The notes under the pieces were generated by a model that was not told the origin of the DNA, ran no database searches, and saw only the letters and a list, made by a program, of their open reading frames with translations. Position numbers and translations under genes: made by a program. Source: JAKOUL01 sp035378845 (GTDB taxonomy: Bacteria > Dictyoglomota > Dictyoglomia > Dictyoglomales > Dictyoglomaceae). From it: a DNA stretch of 64,000 nt. Of the stretch, positions 34,011 to 42,314 are shown piece after piece. Within the stretch, counting starts at the first letter, position 1; each line of letters starts with the position of its first letter. Location of the stretch: contig DAOSUP010000003.1 of assembly GCA_035378845.1 (NCBI GenBank), forward strand, positions 83,207 to 147,206, in the 5' to 3' direction.

Positions 34011-35859
34011 TGTTATAGTAATAGGAGGAGGGCATGCTGGATGTGAAGCTGCTTATGCAGCTTCACGGCTTGGTGTAAAAACGTTACTTATAACAATGAA
34101 TTATGACTCTGTAGGTTGGCTTTCCTGTAATCCAGCCATGGGAGGTCCAGGTAAAGGACATCTTGTTTTAGAGGTAGATGCCTTAGGTGGTGCTATAGGA
34201 AGGATAACTACCAGAAGTATGATACAAATTAAATGGTTAAATACTTCAAAAGGTCCTGCTGTTAGAGCGTTGAGAGCACAAGTAGATAAATGGGTATATC
34301 CCCAAAAAATGAGAGAGTTTCTTGAGACACAGAAGAATTTGAGCATATGTCAGGGAGAAGTAATAAATTTAATAGTAGAAACTCAAGAGGTTAAAGGTGT
34401 TATTTTGTCAACAGGAAGAGAAATTTATGGGGAAAGAGTGGTTATTACCCCAGGAACTTTTATGAATGGAGTTATACATATTAGTACATGGTCTAAACCA
34501 GCTGGAAGAATGGGAGAATTTCCTTCTGTAGGGCTTTCTGATGCTCTTAGAAAACTTGGATTAGAGGTAGGAAGATTTAACACAGGTACTACTCCAAGAG
34601 TAGATAAAAGGACTATTGATTTTAGTAAATTAATCTCTCAACCTGGGGATGAAGAGTTACATTCTTTTTCTTTTTGGGAAAATCCTGAGGAGCGTGAACA
34701 AGTACCCTCCTATTTAACAAGGACTACTCAAAAAACAAAAGAAATTGTACTCGCAAATATTCATTTAACTGCTTCAAGAATTGGTGGTATGGTTAAAAAA
34801 GGACCAAGATATTGTCCATCTATTGAGGAAAAATATTTATGGTTTCCAGATCATGAGACTCATCAAGTTTTTCTGGAACCAGAAGGTAAAGACTCTGTAG
34901 AAATTTACACTCAGGGGATATATACTAGTCTTCCTGAGGAAATACAATTACAAATATTAAGAACTTTGCCAGGACTTGAAGAGGTAGAAATGATTAGACC
35001 TGGATATGCTATGGCTTACGATTTTGTTTACCCTTATCAGCTGGATCTTACTCTTGAAACTAAGAAGATTAAAGGACTTTACCTTGCAGGACAAATAAAT
35101 GGTACTACTGGTTATGAGGAAGCTGCATCTCAAGGAATAGTAGCAGGAGCGAATGCAGCTTTAAGCTTGCTCGGTAAGGAATCTCTAATTATAAAAAGAG
35201 ATGAGGGTTATATTGGTGTATTAATAGACGATTTAGTAACTAAAGGGGTAGAAGAACCTTATCGTGTACTGACTTCTCGGGCAGAATATAGATTACTTTT
35301 AAGATCAGACAATGCAGATCAGAGACTCACTCCAAAAGCTTATAAGTTAGGTCTTATAGATGAAGATACATGGAAGATATTCTTAGAAAAAATGCAAGAA
35401 ATTCGTCTTGAGAAGAAGAGACTTGATAAGACATCAGTTCCTCCTACGCCAGAGGTTAATAGCATTTTACAAGAAAAAGGTACAAATCCTATATCTCAAT
35501 CTGTTCCTTTAATTCAAATACTTAAGAGACCTGAAATTTCCTATGAAGATCTTGAAAGATTAGGCTTTGGAGGAAGTCTTCTCAAAAAATGGCGGGATGT
35601 AGTGGAGATTGAGATTAAATATGAAGGTTATATCCAAAGGGAGCTTCAAAAGGTAAAAGATTTTCAAAAATATGAAACCTTATTGATTCCTCCTGATATT
35701 GACTATAATGAAATTCCCCATCTTTCTCGTGAGGGTAGAGAAAAACTTGAAAAAATTCGTCCATCTACCTTTGGACAGGCTCAAAGAATCACTGGGGTAA
35801 ATGCTGGTGATCTCACAATACTTTTATATTATCTGACGCAAAAATATGAAAGAAAATAA
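33997..35859 (+). CDS. mnmG: tRNA uridine-5-carboxymethylaminomethyl modification enzyme MnmG
   Basis: 620 residues, standard. The FAD-binding motif VIGGGHAGCEAA is at the N-terminus. CNPAMGGPGKGHLVLEVDALGG, the NTGTTPRV segment, YCPSIEEK, TSRAEYRLLLRSDNADQRLTPKA and the C-terminal helical domain are all typical. With MnmE it modifies U34 of several tRNAs. MnmE is not in the window. The start overlaps the previous gene and follows AGAGGTAAGG. A 10-bp hairpin lies at 34043-34066 within the early coding region. Confidence 0.97.
   Translation: MEKYDVIVIGGGHAGCEAAYAASRLGVKTLLITMNYDSVGWLSCNPAMGGPGKGHLVLEVDALGGAIGRITTRSMIQIKWLNTSKGPAVRALRAQVDKWVYPQKMREFLETQKNLSICQGEVINLIVETQEVKGVILSTGREIYGERVVITPGTFMNGVIHISTWSKPAGRMGEFPSVGLSDALRKLGLEVGRFNTGTTPRVDKRTIDFSKLISQPGDEELHSFSFWENPEEREQVPSYLTRTTQKTKEIVLANIHLTASRIGGMVKKGPRYCPSIEEKYLWFPDHETHQVFLEPEGKDSVEIYTQGIYTSLPEEIQLQILRTLPGLEEVEMIRPGYAMAYDFVYPYQLDLTLETKKIKGLYLAGQINGTTGYEEAASQGIVAGANAALSLLGKESLIIKRDEGYIGVLIDDLVTKGVEEPYRVLTSRAEYRLLLRSDNADQRLTPKAYKLGLIDEDTWKIFLEKMQEIRLEKKRLDKTSVPPTPEVNSILQEKGTNPISQSVPLIQILKRPEISYEDLERLGFGGSLLKKWRDVVEIEIKYEGYIQRELQKVKDFQKYETLLIPPDIDYNEIPHLSREGREKLEKIRPSTFGQAQRITGVNAGDLTILLYYLTQKYERK
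34043..34066 (+). repeat. Perfect inverted repeat inside mnmG
   Basis: GTGAAGCTGC (34043-34052), loop TTAT, GCAGCTTCAC (34057-34066). A 10-bp perfect stem with a tetraloop begins 46 bases after the mnmG ATG. It is unusually GC-rich for this sequence, so it would be stable in RNA. Confidence 0.9.
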
Positions 35860-36604
35860 AGATTGGCGAGACGAATATTTTGGGAAAAGTTATTATGAGT
35901 ATTTAGGGAAGCACCTTACTCCTGAAAGGACAAAGAAAGAGGTGAATTTCTTAGAATCTACTCTTTCTTTGAAAAAAGGAGCTTTAATCTTAGACCTTGG
36001 GTGTGGGTTTGGGAGGCATACCTTAGAACTTGGAAGGAGAGGATATAAAACTATTGGTGTTGATAGATCTACCGACCTTATAGAGATAGCAAAGAGTGAA
36101 GCAGAAAGAGATAAAGTTTTTAATGCAGAGTTTTATGTGATGGAATATAAGGATATTACAAAACTTGATTATAAATTTGATGTAGTTTTCTCTTTGTATA
36201 CAAGTTTTGGACTTTCTTCTTATGAGGAAGATGAAGAAGCTCTTGAAAAGGTTTATATGGTATTAAAAAAAAGAGGGAAGTTTCTACTTGATGTAGAGAA
36301 TAGAGATGCAATTTTAAGACATTTCATACCATATTCATGGGATATTATGGATACCTATGTTTTACTTACAGAGCATTCCTTTGATCCAGAATCAGGGTAT
36401 TACATATCTCATAGAATCATATTTGATATTGATAATAAAATAAAAAAGGAGTTTCCAAGAAGGATATATTTATATTCTACAAGTGAGCTTTTACACTTAT
36501 TAAAAGAAAAGGGATTTCAAACAGATAGTGTCATTGGAGATTATGAAGGAAGGAAATACCATATTGGTTCTCGGAGATTGATTATATTGAGCTCAAAAAT
36601 TTAA
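35846..36604 (+). CDS. Class I SAM-dependent methyltransferase
   Basis: 252 residues. Motif I is LILDLGCGFGRHTLELGRRG (about 49-68), motif II is TIGVDRS, and FDVVFSLYTSFGLSSYEEDEEAL plays the role of motif IV. The C-terminal half resembles small-molecule or unassigned methyltransferases rather than RsmG, the enzyme that usually follows mnmG. The substrate is not predictable. The gene starts inside the last 14 bases of mnmG and ends at a bidirectional terminator. Confidence 0.82.
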   Translation: MKENKDWRDEYFGKSYYEYLGKHLTPERTKKEVNFLESTLSLKKGALILDLGCGFGRHTLELGRRGYKTIGVDRSTDLIEIAKSEAERDKVFNAEFYVMEYKDITKLDYKFDVVFSLYTSFGLSSYEEDEEALEKVYMVLKKRGKFLLDVENRDAILRHFIPYSWDIMDTYVLLTEHSFDPESGYYISHRIIFDIDNKIKKEFPRRIYLYSTSELLHLLKEKGFQTDSVIGDYEGRKYHIGSRRLIILSSKI

Positions 36605-36605
36605 T

Positions 36606-36642
36606 AAGGGAAGGGGTATAAATTATTCCTTCCCCTTCCCTT
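36606..36642. terminator. Bidirectional terminator between the methyltransferase gene and fmdB
   Basis: AAGGGAAGGGG (36606-36616) and CCCCTTCCCTT (36632-36642) form a perfect 11-bp stem with a 15-base loop. T-rich sequence follows on both sides (CGTTTTTATTAT on the plus strand, CTTATTAAATTTTT-like on the minus). The fmdB stop codon lies in the loop, and the right arm is made of its last codons, so the terminator is built into the coding sequence. Confidence 0.75.
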
Positions 36643-36847
36643 CGTTTTTATTATCAGATTCAGAGGATTTCTTTTTATAATCAGTAGTGTAAAATCCAGA
36701 TCCTTTAAAAATTATTCCTATAGGAGAGAAAACTTTTTTAAGTTCTCCACCACATTTTATACACACTTTAGGAAGCTCTTCATTGAAACTGGTTATTATT
36801 TGATATCTTTCATGGCACTTCTTACATTCAAACTCGTATATAGGCAT
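36623..36847 (-). CDS. FmdB-type zinc ribbon protein
   Basis: About 74 residues, starting MPIYEFECKKCHERYQ. I place the start at 36847 because GGAGGTGA lies just upstream; a longer reading from 36862 would translate through that site. Two CxxC pairs (CKKC, CIKC) form a zinc ribbon, followed by FSPIGIIFKGSGFYTTDY, the standard family ending. The C-terminal tail is Lys, Glu and Asn rich. The family is often annotated as putative regulatory protein FmdB, but its function is unproven. Stands alone on the minus strand. Confidence 0.88.
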   Translation of the reverse strand: MPIYEFECKKCHERYQIITSFNEELPKVCIKCGGELKKVFSPIGIIFKGSGFYTTDYKKKSSESDNKNEGKGKE

Positions 36848-36930
36848 ATATTTCACCTCCATTTATTTCTATGGATGCTTTTCTATTATATATTCCAATC
36901 CTTTTATATTTTTAAACTTTATAATATTTG

Positions 36931-36960
36931 TTGTCAAGAAGTCTAATTTTAAGGTAAAAT
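36931..36960 (+). promoter_or_regulatory. Promoter of the lipoprotein-glucokinase-pgsA group
   Basis: TTGTCA (36931-36936) and TAAAAT (36955-36960) are 18 bases apart, 45 bases before the ATG. On the other strand TTGACA (36937-36932) overlaps the same -35, so a divergent fmdB promoter may share this point; its -10 is not clear. Confidence 0.55.
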
Positions 36961-37005
36961 GTAGACTAAAGAGTAAATTTAAAATTTGATAGGAGCACAA
37001 TTATT

Positions 37006-37593
37006 ATGAAAAAGGGTATTTTTTTGTTTATTTTAATTCTCTCTTTGAGTTTAGTGGCAGGCTGTACTAAGGCTCTCAATGTACTTCCCCAGAGTCAAAC
37101 AAAAGAAGATGTGGAAATAAGAGTAAGTGTATTAAGAGATGCTGAATGGTATCTGTTATCTCAAGATATTTTAGTGCTAAATTTGGAAGTAATAAATAAC
37201 TCTTTGGAAAATATATGGATATATCCCTTACAAAATTCAATTATAGTAGATACTTATTCAAGACAGTTTTCTCCTGTAAGAGAGTTCTTTTATCAACCTA
37301 ATACTTCTCCTAAAGTCTCTTTTGAACTTTCTTTTAGAACCAAAGAACCACCAAGATTTTCTTTTGCACTTACAGCAGGTGAAGAGGAAAGAGATAAAAG
37401 GATAGAGGAGTTAATAAGAACTTATGAAATAACAAAATTTAAAGATGGAAGAATTTTCTCTGGGGCAAGAGTTAGTGGAATTATAGCCTTTTACATTCCT
37501 TACTGTAAGTTCCCTGCTCGCTATATAATTCCAGATGTGGTTTTTGAATCTTCTCTTAAAAAAAGTAACTTTGAGTTTATACTGGAAAAGTAA
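37006..37593 (+). CDS. Putative lipoprotein of unknown function
   Basis: 195 residues. A clear type II signal peptide: MKK, a hydrophobic stretch and the lipobox LVAGC with the cysteine at residue 20. The mature part is mostly beta-like, with segments such as LVLNLEVINNSLENIWIYP that resemble DUF4352-like or telokinin-like immunoglobulin folds of bacterial lipoproteins; this is only a resemblance. I do not recognise a family. It has its own promoter and precedes a glucokinase gene by 11 bases. Confidence 0.7.
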   Translation: MKKGIFLFILILSLSLVAGCTKALNVLPQSQTKEDVEIRVSVLRDAEWYLLSQDILVLNLEVINNSLENIWIYPLQNSIIVDTYSRQFSPVREFFYQPNTSPKVSFELSFRTKEPPRFSFALTAGEEERDKRIEELIRTYEITKFKDGRIFSGARVSGIIAFYIPYCKFPARYIIPDVVFESSLKKSNFEFILEK

Positions 37594-37604
37594 GGAGGTT
37601 AGAA

Positions 37605-38567
37605 ATGCGGAAAGCTATCGGGGTAGACTTAGGGGGCACAAAAATAAATGTTCTTTTAGTCAATGAGAAGGGAGAAGTTATTTCAAGGGATAAACAACCT
37701 ACAGAGTCAGAGAGAGGTAAGGATTATGTGATAAATAAGATTAAAAGTATGATATATAAAGTTTTGAATGAGATTAATCTAGCTTCTAAAGATATAGAAG
37801 GTATATGTGTAGGATTCCCGGGAGTTATGGATAGAGACAAAAAGGCAACTCTTTATGCTCCAAATTTAGGAGAAGAATGGAAAAAGGAAGTTTATTTAGG
37901 AAGTATACTTGAAAAAGAATTTAAAATTCCTGCTTTTTTAGAGAATGATGTGAATCTTGTGGCATGGGCTGAATGGCTTGTAGGAGCAGGGAGAGGAACT
38001 AAAACTATGATTTCTGTGGCTATTGGAACTGGGATTGGTTCTGGGATTGTATTAAATGGTAAATTATGGATCGGAGCTCATGGTATTGCTGGAGAATTTG
38101 GCCATACCACAGTTCTTCCAGATGGACCTATCTGTGGATGTGGCAATAAGGGGTGTATAGAGGCTATATCTTCTGGTTCTGGGATAGAAAAATATACTAA
38201 GAGTATTCTTCCTGAGCATCCTGAAAGTATGATTTGGGATTTATGTGAAAAAGACTTAGAAAAAGTTACAGTAAGGTTAATACATCAAGCTGCTGAAAAA
38301 GGAGATAAGCTTGCTACTGATATATTTGATAGAGCAGGATATTTCCTTGGAATATCCTTAGCTAATTATGTACATATTATTGATCCTGAAAATATAGTAA
38401 TAGGCGGTGGGGTAGCTAATGTAAGGGAATATATTGGTAAACCTATGAAGGGAGAATTTTATAAAAGAGTATTACCTCAATTAAAAGATAAAGTTTCTTT
38501 TTCATGGGCAGAGCTTGGAGAAGATGCAGGTGGAATTGGTGCTGCTCTATATGTTTTATATAGGTGA
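37605..38567 (+). CDS. glk: ROK-family glucokinase
   Basis: 320 residues. The ATP-binding start IGVDLGGTKINVLLV, the ENDVNLVAWAEWLVGAGRG segment with catalytic aspartate, GIGSGIVLNGKL and the zinc-binding ROK signature GHTTVLPDGPICGCGNKGC are all present. It is a sugar kinase, most likely phosphorylating glucose; N-acetylmannosamine or fructose kinases have similar sequences. A strong AAGGAGGT ribosome binding site precedes it. Together with pgk and tpiA elsewhere in the window it supports a glycolytic lifestyle. Confidence 0.9.
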   Translation: MRKAIGVDLGGTKINVLLVNEKGEVISRDKQPTESERGKDYVINKIKSMIYKVLNEINLASKDIEGICVGFPGVMDRDKKATLYAPNLGEEWKKEVYLGSILEKEFKIPAFLENDVNLVAWAEWLVGAGRGTKTMISVAIGTGIGSGIVLNGKLWIGAHGIAGEFGHTTVLPDGPICGCGNKGCIEAISSGSGIEKYTKSILPEHPESMIWDLCEKDLEKVTVRLIHQAAEKGDKLATDIFDRAGYFLGISLANYVHIIDPENIVIGGGVANVREYIGKPMKGEFYKRVLPQLKDKVSFSWAELGEDAGGIGAALYVLYR

Positions 38568-38573
38568 TAACTT

Positions 38574-39095
38574 ATGACTATACCTAATATAATATCAATT
38601 TTTAGATTATTGATCATACCTTTTTATATTAATATGCTTCTTAAACAAGAATTCTTGATAGCAGCAATTCTATATGGAATTGCTGCTGTAAGTGATATTT
38701 TAGATGGGTATATTGCAAGAAAGACAAATCAAACTTCTGAATTTGGGAAAATTATAGATCCAGTAGCTGATAAATTAATTGTTATAAGTAGTCTTTTATA
38801 TCTTGGTTATAAGCATATCTTACCTTTAGTAGGAGTAGTAATATTTTTTGCAAAAGAGATAAGTATGCTACTGGTAGGTCTTTGTTTTTTAACAAGAGGA
38901 ATTAAAATAATATCCTCAAGGATATATGGAAAGATAGCAATGGTTCTCACTTCTGTGTCTATTCTAATGGCTCTTTTATCTATTCCTCTTTATAACTTTG
39001 TTTTTATTTTAGGTCTTTCTTTTTCAATAATATCTGCTTTAGATTATTTAAGCTACTATGTTAGATATTTAAGAGAAAATTCAATGAAACTGTAA
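38574..39095 (+). CDS. pgsA: CDP-diacylglycerol-glycerol-3-phosphate 3-phosphatidyltransferase
   Basis: 173 residues with four to five membrane helices. The CDP-alcohol phosphotransferase signature is complete: DGYIARKTNQTSEFGKIIDP followed by VAD, with the spacing DG-x2-AR-x8-G-x3-D-x3-D. It makes phosphatidylglycerol phosphate, the first dedicated step to phosphatidylglycerol. The start is six bases after the glucokinase stop. Its 3' end overlaps a minus-strand gene by 15 bases. An 11-bp hairpin (38660-38687) lies in the coding region. Confidence 0.93.
   Translation: MTIPNIISIFRLLIIPFYINMLLKQEFLIAAILYGIAAVSDILDGYIARKTNQTSEFGKIIDPVADKLIVISSLLYLGYKHILPLVGVVIFFAKEISMLLVGLCFLTRGIKIISSRIYGKIAMVLTSVSILMALLSIPLYNFVFILGLSFSIISALDYLSYYVRYLRENSMKL
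38660..38687 (+). repeat. Perfect inverted repeat inside pgsA
   Basis: AGCAGCAATTC (38660-38670), loop TATATG, GAATTGCTGCT (38677-38687). The 11-bp stem begins 86 bases after the pgsA ATG. Confidence 0.9.
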
Positions 39096-41159
39096 AGAGT
39101 CTAATAGAATTTCCCCAGATGTTTTTTCTTCTCTTAAATTTACGATATAAATACTATTTAAAGTGAGAGGATAAGTAGGAGAAATCTTGTTGGTAGATAC
39201 AAGTGGCTTTAGTTCTTTTAAGCTTTTGTTCAAGATAGTCCATTCTGGAAAAGAGAATGTAGAGTCGGAAGTTAAATCAATTGTCCATGGAGTTTTTTCA
39301 GCATCATAGAATAGAACTCTGAGCCAACCTTTACCTTTACCTTTTACAGCTATAGAAAAGGATTCTGTTTCTTGAGGTAAAGGCACTTTTAAATCTAAAT
39401 AGATAAAGCTATTTTTCTCATTAGTACCATAGTTCCACTTTAAGGAAGAATTCCCCGAAAAGGCTTGTGAAGTCAAAGTATAATATGTTGATTCTGTATC
39501 ATGGTTTATTCCTCTTATAGCCCACCCTTTATTTTCTTCAAAGTCCTCAATAATCTTATTATCTTGCAATTGTACTGGAAGGATCTGCAAAGTATAGGTA
39601 GTTGAAAGTCCATTAAAAGTGTAAGTAAGAATAGTTTCTCCAGGCTTCTTACAGATTAGATAGTTATTTTCAACTTGTATGTAAGATGTATCAAATATTA
39701 TATTTTTTAAATCTAATGGAAATTGCCTTTGAAAATTATCTATGGCGTAAACTTGTGGAGTGAATTTCTCTCCAATATAAAAAATATTTTTTTCTGAAGA
39801 AATCACTATAGCTGTAAAATCCCATATAAAAATATTCTTCTTGGTATTTAAATCTCCTAAATTTATAGAAAACTCACACTCACCAAGATCTTTAGCTTCT
39901 AAGCTCATTTTTTTAATGTCAAAATTTATTATGGGTGTGGAAACTGTCCATGAGATATCTCCATCAGGTAGAGTATAAGTATGGTAATTTTCATCTTGAA
40001 GGAGTAATTCTAATTTTGCCATATCTCCTCGTTTTATATATAAATCATCAGGATCTTTAAAAGACAAGATCTTGGGGGCACTAAAAGGATATAGATTCTT
40101 AATGCCTAATCCTACTGGTACTATTCTTTCATAAGTTTGGTTAACCGGTTTACCCCATATGATTTTTAAACTTGAGCCTCCACCATCTAAATTTATAGCA
40201 TTCTTAATATCCATTCCCTTAAGTAAATTACAGGCTTCAGGTAATGAAAGTCCTTGGGAATTATCGTTTCTTCCTTCTATTACTATGAAGTAGATCTTAT
40301 TTTCAGCTATTCCTATAATAGTTCTTGGATTTTTTCCATTCACGAGACTACTGTCAAAGGAAGCCTCATCAGTTTTTCCTAAGACAATATTCCCATCTTT
40401 AAGAAGTATAGGTCCTCCACATACCGCTTCTTTTAGAGGTATTTGGGGAGAAGTTTCTACTATTATCTCTATATCTTTTCCTACAGAGAAATATGGCAGA
40501 TATCTAAGAGCTGTTCCTCCTATTGAGATAATACAACTTTTATCTTTAAGATTACTTTTTTTGACACCATAATAAATTCCTGATACTTTTCCTGATACGC
40601 TACCTAAGGATGGGATTTTGTCATTTAAAGTTATCTCTATATCTATCCCTGCAGATGCATTATCTCTTAATTTCGTCTCTGTCCCAAAAAAATTTGTAAA
40701 GATCGTAACTTGGTCTGCACCTCTTGGAGAGTTAATGCTATTTACTGGAATTATCGTATTTTCAATTTTTATCTTAACATTAATATTAAAGATATCTATA
40801 ATGGGTGTTCCATCAAAGGTAATTCCAAAAACTCCCCTTTTAATAGGAAGATGTATTAATTCACCATTTTTTACAACTAATCCTACAGGCTCTCTTGTTT
40901 GTGTATCAAAAAAATTGCCATTTATAATGAGATCATATTTTTCTTCCGAGGCTACTTGTGAGAGTTTTGTCTTAGCTACAACTGTAGAAATCTCTAATAA
41001 AGGATTAGGAAGTTCTATTGTGGTTACATGGTATGTTAAACTCTCCTCGGAAAATTTTTGATACTTTGTAAAAGGGGCGATAAAAAATCTTTCCCCTCCT
41101 AAAATAGGAGTAAGGATTATTATAACTATGCATAGAAGAGAAAATACCTTTTTTACCAT
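39081..41159 (-). CDS. Secreted phosphodiester glycosidase (NAGPA) domain protein with C-terminal beta domains
   Basis: 692 residues with a signal peptide (about 1-22). An NAGPA domain follows: INGNFFD at 79-85, GGPILLKDG at 248-256, NPRTIIGI at 277-284 and NLDGGGSS at 323-330 are its conserved blocks. The family includes the mammalian uncovering enzyme and bacterial proteins implicated in exopolysaccharide metabolism. Residues about 345-540 look like immunoglobulin-like beta domains, and about 545-692 like a galactose-binding or carbohydrate-binding beta sandwich. Likely a cell-surface polysaccharide enzyme. Single gene, convergent with pgsA and divergent from the his operon. Confidence 0.85.
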   Translation of the reverse strand: MVKKVFSLLCIVIIILTPILGGERFFIAPFTKYQKFSEESLTYHVTTIELPNPLLEISTVVAKTKLSQVASEEKYDLIINGNFFDTQTREPVGLVVKNGELIHLPIKRGVFGITFDGTPIIDIFNINVKIKIENTIIPVNSINSPRGADQVTIFTNFFGTETKLRDNASAGIDIEITLNDKIPSLGSVSGKVSGIYYGVKKSNLKDKSCIISIGGTALRYLPYFSVGKDIEIIVETSPQIPLKEAVCGGPILLKDGNIVLGKTDEASFDSSLVNGKNPRTIIGIAENKIYFIVIEGRNDNSQGLSLPEACNLLKGMDIKNAINLDGGGSSLKIIWGKPVNQTYERIVPVGLGIKNLYPFSAPKILSFKDPDDLYIKRGDMAKLELLLQDENYHTYTLPDGDISWTVSTPIINFDIKKMSLEAKDLGECEFSINLGDLNTKKNIFIWDFTAIVISSEKNIFYIGEKFTPQVYAIDNFQRQFPLDLKNIIFDTSYIQVENNYLICKKPGETILTYTFNGLSTTYTLQILPVQLQDNKIIEDFEENKGWAIRGINHDTESTYYTLTSQAFSGNSSLKWNYGTNEKNSFIYLDLKVPLPQETESFSIAVKGKGKGWLRVLFYDAEKTPWTIDLTSDSTFSFPEWTILNKSLKELKPLVSTNKISPTYPLTLNSIYIVNLREEKTSGEILLDSLQFH

Positions 41160-41188
41160 AACTTAATTATACATAGAATGAACACTTG

Positions 41189-41217
41189 TTGACAAAGAAA
41201 TTTTTTTAGAATATAAT
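41189..41217 (+). promoter_or_regulatory. Consensus promoter of the histidine operon
   Basis: TTGACA (41189-41194) and TATAAT (41212-41217), both perfect, with a 17-base spacer. It is the best match to consensus seen in this window. The expected start is near 41224, giving a leader of about 29 bases, too short for a peptide attenuator or T-box. Confidence 0.85.
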
Positions 41218-41252
41218 TCTTTATCTTGATATCAATTTAAAGAGATAAAGAA
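41217..41252 (+). promoter_or_regulatory. Inverted repeat spanning the his promoter start and ribosome binding site
   Basis: TTCTTTATCT (41217-41226) is the exact complement of AGATAAAGAA (41243-41252), which ends directly before the hisZ ATG. The loop contains the palindrome TTGATATCAA (41226-41235). The left arm overlaps the transcription start, so this may be a DNA operator rather than an RNA hairpin. Confidence 0.55.
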
Positions 41253-42314
41253 ATGGAAAGAGAAATAGTGGAAAGTCAAGTTAGGAGAATATTAGAGCTC
41301 TATGGGTACAGAGAGATAAGAACTCCTGTACTTACAGAGGATATATGGGCAACTGATAACAAAAGTAGTTTTTTAAAAAAAGAAGGGAAAAATTTTTCTT
41401 TACGTCCTGAAATAACCTCTGAAATTTTAAAAAACATTAGATTTGAAGGGATTCCTATACGTGTTTTCTATATGGGTCCCATATTTGATTTTAAAGATGA
41501 AGTAGAAGAAAAATTTCAGATTGGCTGGGAACTTATTTTCCCTCCCTCAAGATGGAGAGATATAGAAATAATACTTACCATAAAAGATGTTTTTGACACT
41601 TTTAATTTGGAAGATTTTAAGCTGGAGTTAAATGATATAAGGGTATGGAATTCTGTTTGGAGTTGTATAGAGAATTCAGAAGAAATTAAGAAGTTAAAAG
41701 GCTACTTGAAAAAAAGAGATTATGTTTCATTCTTAGAGGAGATGACAGGTAAAGTGCCTTCTTCTCTTCAGAAAGATATTAAAAATATGCTTTTTTATGA
41801 GGAAGATGCTAAATTTGAGAGTGAAGAAATATCTTTCCAATTAGAAGAGTTAAAAAGCCTAAAAAAAGAGCTAATAGAATTTGGTTTTAGAGAAGATTCT
41901 ATAATTTTAAATCCATCTTTTTTCAGATCTTTTGGATATTATGATGGAATAATCTTTGAATTATATGTGAAAGATATGAAAGGACCTTTAGGAGGAGGGG
42001 GAAGTTACATTGAGAGTAATAAGTTTGGAGAGAAAGTTTATGGGGTAGGTTTTGCCTTTATTGAAGAAAAAATATTAGATTTTCTTAAGGAAGGAAAGCC
42101 TTTAGAGAAAAAGAAATTTTTTATAGTTCCTTCAGATTTTTATGCTTCAGTTTATAATCTTATGAAAGAAGAAAGGGAAAATGGATTTAATAGTGTCTTT
42201 ATTCCTTTTGATAAAAATCTGGATATAGAAAAACTAAAAAAAGAGGGGGAAGTGATTTTTTGGAGGGATAAAAATGATAAAGATAGCAATCCCCACAGGA
42301 CGTCTTCAGAATAA
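41253..42314 (+). CDS. hisZ: ATP phosphoribosyltransferase regulatory subunit HisZ
   Basis: 353 residues with a class II aminoacyl-tRNA synthetase-like fold: YGYREIRTPVLT, motif 2-like SLRPEITSEIL, and YYDGIIFELYVKD. It lacks the anticodon-binding domain and histidine-tRNA synthetase signatures, as HisZ does. HisZ binds and is required by the short form of HisG, encoded next. Some C-terminal segments are shorter than in typical HisZ. The coding region overlaps hisG by 41 bases. Confidence 0.87.
   Translation: MEREIVESQVRRILELYGYREIRTPVLTEDIWATDNKSSFLKKEGKNFSLRPEITSEILKNIRFEGIPIRVFYMGPIFDFKDEVEEKFQIGWELIFPPSRWRDIEIILTIKDVFDTFNLEDFKLELNDIRVWNSVWSCIENSEEIKKLKGYLKKRDYVSFLEEMTGKVPSSLQKDIKNMLFYEEDAKFESEEISFQLEELKSLKKELIEFGFREDSIILNPSFFRSFGYYDGIIFELYVKDMKGPLGGGGSYIESNKFGEKVYGVGFAFIEEKILDFLKEGKPLEKKKFFIVPSDFYASVYNLMKEERENGFNSVFIPFDKNLDIEKLKKEGEVIFWRDKNDKDSNPHRTSSE

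Noticed and set aside
40618..41061. Open frame of 147 codons on the plus strand opposite the NAGPA gene
   Set aside because: Antisense of conserved coding sequence with Ser and Thr-rich low-complexity translation; not a gene.
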